This document shows, piece after piece, positions 57,663 through 64,000 of a DNA stretch of 64,000 bases (position 1 is its first letter; every line of letters begins with the position of its first letter). Source of the DNA: Straminergon stramineum (lineage: Eukaryota > Streptophyta > Bryopsida > Hypnales > Calliergonaceae). The notes beneath the pieces were generated by a model, which searched no databases, was not told the DNA's origin, and saw only the letters and a program-made list of their open reading frames with translations. The stretch is from assembly GCA_963920665.1 (NCBI GenBank), contig OY987266.1:16621001-16685000 (forward strand). Direction: 5' to 3'. A program made the position numbers and the translations under genes.

Positions 57663-60600
57663 TTAGTTTAAAATTTTTTTGGTGGAATATTCCACGGTTC
57701 CACCTGCCCACCAGCTGGTGGACAAGCAGTACTAACTTAACAGCATCTGGAGATTGAAGAATCCGCAATCATGGGGTGTGAGATTTTTCCTGGAGTTCTT
57801 CCAAGAGAATGCACCCGGCTGCGGCCGTATAAAGCCCACATCATTCAGCCACCATGATTATAAAGCCATGTTCAATCAGTTGTTGCGGAGCTTTTGTTTT
57901 GTTGGCACTTTTACATGTTTTCTTCCAAAGGAAACAGCAAACAAGAGAGCTCTGTCGACAAGTGGAACAGTGGCATACAAATTCTAGCATGAGTGCCGCA
58001 AGAAATGGGAAAAAAGATTTATGGGTTCATGAAACTCCTACACGTGCAGATATTTGACTTTGAAAGATATATTTGTATTTGGGGTTAAAAATGATGATGA
58101 TGGTTGCAATGTGAATCATGTCTAAGGATGTATCTAAAGTTATTCCTAGCGAAGATCCTAATTAACACCGTTTTTGACACGAAGAGAGATCATACTTTTA
58201 AAGATTGTCCCAAACTTTCATTGACAAAAAGAAATTCTTGCAAATAAGCAGGTAAAAGAGCAAACATTCATGTTGTTTTGGAATCAACTTTGTCTTGTTA
58301 TCAAAACTGAAAGCAACCCAAAAATTCAAGTCCAATGTTAAGAAAAGTTTTCCAGGAAATCAGAATCTTGCTTCCCCTGCTTTGCACAAACCTCCCCTGA
58401 AAATTTTGCCAATCAACAATTCAAATTCTCCTCTTACACCCATTAATTGCACACTTCTATGTAGAATTCCAAACTTTTATGCAAGGGTTTGGGTTGCTTC
58501 TAGGTGCATGGAAGTCCATCCTAAGTCCAGAACTATGCATTGTAAAATGAGTTGCGTAGTCCATTCACATGTTTCAGTTCAAAGAACTGCACCACATGAG
58601 CCACAACTACATACTCCCTCTGTCTCAAAATAAATCTGTGGTCTCTAATGGGAAACTAATTGGAATACCACGAAACCCAGAAAATATTAACTTAATGGAG
58701 TATGTTGTAATACCTATTGCACCTGCAGAGCTAGAGCTCTCAGTTGGTTGGTGATAAGGAGCCATCTTGTGCTTGAAGTATGGATCAATACAATTCACCA
58801 TCCATGAATGTTGTCCTTGTTAAAGATTGATTTTATTGCCCACATCATACATAATAACAGTCTCTTTAATTTACACTTGACGTCAAGGAGTAAGAAAATA
58901 TAAAGTTTCTATCACTCTCATGAGTCAACCAAGAGCTTACAGGTGGTCTCCCAGTTTGACCATGATAAGGTAGGAGGCTCGAATTGTGAGCAGGCATTTA
59001 CAATCACGCAGTAGAACTATCATGAATAGTGCAAAGAGTTTCAAAAATGGATCACAGTGGTGTTGTGGGAAGCTTTTACCAATCATGCCAGTATCACCAG
59101 GCTCAAAACTAAAAAAACTATGTGAACTTTACCCCGACAAGACTGCCACCTTCCTTAGGTGCTTTGACAACACCTGGCTGCAATTTGAGTTCTTTGGCTC
59201 ATGCATTCAGCTTACGTTAACTTGGAAACTAGTTCCCCCCAAGATTGGGAGGTTCAATTAAGGTAGACATGCTAATCACCGCACAAGCAAACTTTGAAAC
59301 CTTCTTCTGAACAAATTATAAGATGGTTTTTCTTGAAATTTTGTGCACAAAATCCATGTCTAGTGCTGAATTTGGAGATTATCAAATGAAGATATGAGTT
59401 CCCATAATTTAAACACAATTGTAAATCTTTTGGACAAAGGTTTGAATTTTATGAAAAATCATCCAACAATCCTTCACCGCACAGCGTGCAGTGGCTAAAA
59501 GAAGCATCCCAACCGTACGTCCATGTTCCTATGATGTTCCCCCAGAGTTCCCATGAAGTTGTGGATGATCTTTCCTTTCGGATGAGATGTAGCTTAAATT
59601 CGTTCCCATCATATTCAGCATTGTTCCCCAGTTTTGAAAAGTGTGTGATCTGTACATAGTGGGTGTCTGGTTCAATGGCATGTCTACCCTAGCTCCAGGG
59701 AGTTGCTCCTTTGTTGGTTGTGGTTGGTGCTATGTCTTTATAGGTTTTGCTGTTTGAAAATGAAAAAAATGTAGTCAAGGATTTGTTCCTCTGGTTCGTT
59801 ATACTGTTTCCCTCTATCAATGGAAATTGTCCATGTGTTTCAAAAAAAAAAATGGATCATAGTTCCTTCAGTGCACTTTTTGCTTTTTAATTGTGTTCTT
59901 AAATCCCCTTGAAAAAAATATACATTCATGTAAGGCTAAAATAAATGAAAGCATGGTATGGATCATTCTGAGAGAGACAAAATCATAGAAACTTCCTAAG
60001 TTTGAAGAGCTTCATTCAAAGACTGATTTTGATTAAAATTGGTCCAGTCTATTAGCACCAGTAGTGACCTATGTACCTTTCACTTTGAAAATTCATAGTT
60101 AATTCATTCTAAGTCAAAAATTACGATTTAAATTGTCAATGAACTGTTTCTCTTTTCTCTTTCTACCAAAAATACGTGAAAAATGTTACGCTCTATTGAT
60201 TTTCCTATAGAGGTCCATTATCCCTTAGATGCTCAGGTTATGAGCCTCCTACCTTAGTGAGTGCTTGGAAGTTATTAATTTCTTTATTTGGCCCAAAGAG
60301 GACTCATTTCTCAAAATTCTTCTTGCACTTTTTTTTGTGGAATTTTATATGTTAGATATGAAAATATCCTTTTTGTAATTCTCAAAACATTATACCTCTA
60401 TTGTGCGTATGAATGTGGATACATAGGGATATTTATACCTTTACAAGTATAAGCACACATACATACAAATACAAATGTGGATATGGTTGTTGATATAGGA
60501 GCTAATTATCCCATATCTTTTGGTAACAACTTGAGGTGATACTAGTATTTGAAACCCTAAACTTTGGTTCATTAAATTAAAAAATTAGACAAGGTTAATT

Positions 60601-61727
60601 GATTGAGGCTTTTGCACATTGAATGACTATCCACTCAAATACACTAGACATAAGTTGAACATTAACCATGGTGGATGGATGACTTTTGAGATTACTAGAG
60701 AATTGGAGAATGCAATTGTTGGTCCAAAAAAATTCCTTTTAGAATTAAGGTATGAGAATCCAACATTGACTTTCTTTAACCTTGTAAGGATGTTGAAGAC
60801 CTAAAAATTTTGATGGATGACTTTATCATTAACTATAAAAACAAAAAAATGCACCTATTAATCTAGTAAATGGAGAATTTTGGTAACTACTTTGGTCACG
60901 GGGGCCATGTCTTTCAAAGGTTCTATATCAACATCTAAACTTTGTTGGAATATGAATGAAACAAAGAGGATTTGGAAAATTCGTACAATGGAAGGAGCCA
61001 CTAAAGGCCTAGTTACACATATTAACAAAAATTGATTGGCAACCTAGTTGTTGTAAATTAGATAAAGGGATTTCATATTATTTTTAATCAAATATACCGG
61101 TATTGAAATTTTAAAATAAACAGTGTTCTTAGAACAAGTAATTTGATCTCCAAATGTTAGACAATCAATCTATTGGAGAAGGCTTGAAAACCACTCAAGC
61201 ATTAAGAATTGCCCCTACAAAAGTGCCATAAATAGTACAAAGCAACCCTTTTGGGGGGAACCACAGGGCCAAATTGCCCCATTTCAAACTAATTGTCAAC
61301 CTTTTGTCAAATAAAAGTAATCTTTTTTCACCAATAGATTTTCATTTTCCTTAAAAATGTAGATGCAGTTGCCAAATTTGGATTAAAAAATACATGAATA
61401 TGATTGAAAAGTATATTTGGGTCCAAAGATGAATGAATGCAGAAATACAATGCTTCACCAAATTTTAAGTGATTGCCATCTTGGCACTTTCTCAAAAAAT
61501 TAAAAAAAGGGCTGGTGCAAAGGGTTGTTCATATGGAAGAAACTTTATGACATGGTGATAAATTGTTGTCCTATATGCATGATTTCATAGTACATTAGGT
61601 GAAAGGGGTGACTAGAAGGTGTGATCTTCACTCATAAATGAGTTCTTAACTAAGAATGATACCTTGAGGAAAATCTGAAATATAGTTAATGGAGTGTAAT
61701 AAATTCTTTTTTGACAATGGAGAGTGA
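57663..61727. other. Intergenic DNA, no gene recognised
   Basis: The 112-codon plus frame 58295-58633 has no motif and runs into a MITE-like end. Near 59690-59860 a stretch with GGTTGTGGTTGGTGCTATG and a tail ending in an A-run resembles 26530-26600, again a retroposon-like tail. The rest is AT-rich and empty as far as I can see. Confidence 0.45.
58612..58702. mobile_element. Possible Stowaway-like MITE, 91 bp
   Basis: The left end TACTCCCTCTGTCTCAAAAT matches the well-known start of plant Stowaway (Tc1/mariner-type) MITEs. The right end is only TGGAGTA, so the inverted repeat is short and the element probably truncated. Confidence 0.4.
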
Positions 61728-62049
61728 ATTCACTACTAGAAAATTTGTGTCCAAATGAACAAAAAATGATTTTTTTGTTCAAAAGATCATGTTGACTTGG
61801 ACAATATTTAACAATTTTTTTTTTATTTCTTTGTTGATTTGTTCAAGTCCAAAAAAAATTTAAAAAATTTAAAACTTTAAGACCTAATCAAAGGGAAACT
61901 GACACGTGGCACCTATTCAATCACAACATAATAAAACTGCCATGGAGGTAGCAATCCCAAGAAGGCAACTACCACCTAAGCATATAAGATTAGCTGCCAT
62001 TTAGGTAGGAGCCCACATGGACCAAATTGCCACTTAAGCTCAAATGCCA

Positions 62050-62141
62050 TGTCGTCCATTGGGGGCACAAGAGTTTGAACCTTAGCCCCCCCCCCCATCT
62101 AACACCCCAATGCCTTCAGCCATTGCACCAGCTACAAAGCC
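62050..62141 (-). repeat. tRNA-like, possibly SINE-derived segment inside the CACTA element
   Basis: On the minus strand TAGCTGGTGCAATGGCTGA resembles an internal polymerase III A box (TRGCNNAGYNGG) and, about 35-45 bases on, GGTTCAAACTC resembles a B box (GGTTCRANNCC). A run of G lies between them. It is not a usable tRNA gene: no clean acceptor stem was seen. Confidence 0.4.
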
Positions 62142-62200
62142 GCATGCGCAACAATGTAGTTAGTTTTAATTTACTTAGTTTGAGTTTTCCCCTAGTTTAT

Positions 62201-62558
62201 GAAATCAGCAGACTTCAGACGCCGTTTTAGCATAGTAGAAAATCTTTTTTCAAAAAAATTAGAACTAGAAAAAGTTGAAAAACTAAGGTAAATTTCATCT
62301 CCAAAAATCCGTTTGAGATTTCAAGTCTCCAATAAAAAGTTACAGACAAAATTCAGAGAGGAAGATTAAAAATGTAAAAGGAAATGTCATTCCAACCCCT
62401 CTCTGAAATTTGTCTGTAACTTTTTATTGGAGACTTGAAATCTCAAACGGATTTTTGGAGATGAAATTTACCTTAGTTTTTCAACTTTTTCTAGTTCTAA
62501 TTTTTGTGAAAAAAGATTTTATACTATGTCAAAATGGCCTTTGAAGTCTGCTGATTTT
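62201..62558. repeat. Long hairpin, 161-bp arms, 36-base loop
   Basis: Arms 62201-62361 and 62398-62558 are near-perfect reverse complements; long exact runs include the stretches around CTCCAATAAAAAGTTACAGAC and GATGAAATTTACCTTAG and their complements. A transcript would make a double-stranded RNA of about 160 bp. Few mismatches show it is younger than most repeats here. Confidence 0.85.
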
Positions 62559-62863
62559 AAAAAACACCAAATTGTAAATGATTCAATTTTAATAAAAATT
62601 CATAATCACAATCATAGTGATTTAAACATTGCCCAAATGACAAAAACTTGTTTGAAACTCTTGTAAATCAAAATGAACAAAAAAAGTGTTGATTTTTTTG
62701 TTGACTTGGACATTGTATTATTTGGATCAACAAAAAAATTGTGATTATTTTGTTAAATTGTACTAAATCAACAAAAAATTGTAAAAATGTTTGATGGAGT
62801 ACCCACTTCAACAAAAACTTGTTGATTTTTTTTTGATTTGAACATCATTTTCTAGTAGTGATT

Positions 62864-63855
62864 GTGAAGTAATAACTTGTTAGCCTTTTTAGTGGGGAGT
62901 GTAGACATGTCCATGGCATTAGTTTTTTACATCAAGTGGACACATTAAGGACTCACAAGAACAACCTAAGCATTGTGTTTATTACTTTATGGACTCACTT
63001 GCTCTATTTAAAGTCATATTTTCATTGATAATTGGTGGAGCCTATGAGCATAAATAGCAACCTACACCCCTTCCACTTTGAAAAATTGTTTCTAATTCAT
63101 GCCTGGTCAAAAAATTTTGATTAAAATTGCCACTAATATTTTCTTCATTTTTCTTCCTACCAAAAAAATGTAATAAATATTTTCATGGACAAATTTATCC
63201 ACAGAAGGTTGTTTTCTTAAGATGGATGCTTTCCAAGCCTTCTACCTTAATTGTCCATTACTAAAATTTTGCAAGTCTTGCCATGGTATTCTTTATTTTT
63301 GTAAATGAAATTTACCAATCTAGATTGAAAGTCTATCTTACTATGGTAAAAACAAGTGCCACTTTGATCCATCATTTTGAGTGTTCATTGTATGTTTTTC
63401 AACACAAGTTGTGTTGTATTTATGAATGACCATTTCATCAATTATTGGTGTTCTAGGATGAATCTTCTCTTCTATTACTAAAAGACACACATTATTCTAT
63501 TGTTGAACTTCTAGTTAAGGTAGGAGGTTCATAAAGCACTCATCTAAGAGCTGAAACTGGAATTTGTGGAGGTAAAACTTCTTGAAATATTTTTCTATAA
63601 ATTTTTCTTGAAAGACAAATGGAATTGGCATCTAATCCAAGTCATTTCATATTTTTTAGAGTTTTGTAGAATTAGTTCTGAATTTTTGAAGTTGAAATGG
63701 CAAAGGGCTCTAGAATCGCCAACCTCTATAAATGTACACTATTTGTACATCACTAGTACGATACAAAAGTAGCATGTTCAAATATTGTACATATACAGAG
63801 GTGGGTGATTCTGGAGCCTGTGCGCTTTTAGAGCCTCCTACCTTAGTCTCTTTTC
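62864..63855. other. AT-rich intergenic DNA
   Basis: No gene. 63580-63720 is a copy of the repeat also at 8405 and 30669. Confidence 0.5.
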
Positions 63856-63859
63856 TTAA

Positions 63860-64000
63860 CCCCTCACAGTCCCAACCTGAACAACGTCTGAAACTCGTTT
63901 CTAGAGTAGACCGAACTTCATGTGACCGCGTGAGAAATCGAAGCAATTGTATAGAAGTTCACCGTTGATTTTCAAAGGCGCCTTCGGTGTGGTGACAATG
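63860..64000 (+). mobile_element. Left end of a TTAA-bounded element, cut by the window edge
   Basis: TTAA (63856-63859) is followed by CCCCTCACAGTCCC, the same terminus type as 9430. The right end, if any, lies beyond the window. Confidence 0.4.

Larger units (their letters stand above)
61731..62860. mobile_element. Non-autonomous CACTA element, 1130 bp
   Basis: It begins CACTACTAGAAAA and ends TTTTCTAGTAGTG (13 of 13 paired), with ATT on both sides (61728-61730 and 62861-62863). CACTA ends plus a three-base target duplication identify the CACTA (En/Spm) superfamily. There is no transposase frame. Subterminal regions are rich in TTTGTTGATTT-type phrases, the usual place for transposase-binding repeats. 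Inside are a tRNA-like segment (62050-62141, minus) and a long hairpin (62201-62558). Confidence 0.85.

Noticed and set aside
58295..58633. 112-codon plus frame
   Set aside because: No motif, and its 3' part runs into a Stowaway-like terminus.
1..64000. CRISPR arrays, bacterial operons, organelle inserts
   Set aside because: No regularly spaced identical repeats with unique spacers, no ribosome-binding sites or operon layout, and no stretch recognised as chloroplast or mitochondrial.

Overview
The window is nuclear DNA of a land plant. Three protein-coding genes, two with plant-type GT-AG introns, sit in long AT-rich stretches packed with decayed mobile elements. The intronless KCS gene and the general make-up would suit a non-seed plant (bryophyte, lycophyte or fern), but the sequence does not settle this. 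There are no bacterial features, no CRISPR, and I recognised no rRNA or tRNA gene.

Genes. (1) 15454-17040 (+): intronless 3-ketoacyl-CoA synthase, the condensing enzyme of very-long-chain fatty acid elongation, with an intact active site. (2) 20181-21679 (-): a two-exon gene reconstructed from matching splice phases, coding for a 310-residue protein with an N-terminal membrane region, an acidic linker and a soluble C-terminal domain; family not recognised. Its last codons and 3' flank are duplicated just downstream. (3) 33905-38404 (-): an eight-exon patatin-like phospholipase gene, reconstructed exon by exon to 703 residues. The oxyanion motif and catalytic Asp are present, but the nucleophilic Ser is Ala, and exon 8 adds about 300 residues of Pro-rich, Lys/Glu/Ala-rich and Tyr/Ser-rich low-complexity sequence. 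Genes 1 and 3 both belong to lipid metabolism; nothing shows that they are functionally linked.

Mobile DNA. 1-13 kb: no gene, but a dense cluster (6.3-12.1 kb) of elements bounded by TTAA and inverted termini of the type CCCCTAAA/CCCCTCA. Further members lie at 18.2, 46.4, 47.0, 50.0 and 63.9 kb, with a partial copy at 29.2 kb. The TTAA boundary with C-rich termini looks like piggyBac, which would be unusual in a plant. 13.3-22.4 kb: higher-GC gene island (KCS and the 310-residue gene) with several short tandem duplications. 22.4-33.9 kb: gene-free, with a CACTA-type MITE (28.66 kb), a hairpin-bearing MITE (27.4 kb) and a perfect 23-bp inverted repeat (25.1 kb). 33.9-38.5 kb: patatin gene. 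38.8-39.5 kb: tandem duplication and a Mutator-like element with a run of 20 G. 39.5-64 kb: gene-free and AT-rich, with a filled/empty insertion-site pair (51.2 versus 57.6 kb), a CACTA MITE (56.1 kb), and a 1.13-kb non-autonomous CACTA element (61.7-62.9 kb) that holds a 161-bp-arm hairpin and a tRNA-like segment.

All similarities were judged by eye. Exon boundaries rest on GT-AG sites plus frame and family continuity, not on transcripts.
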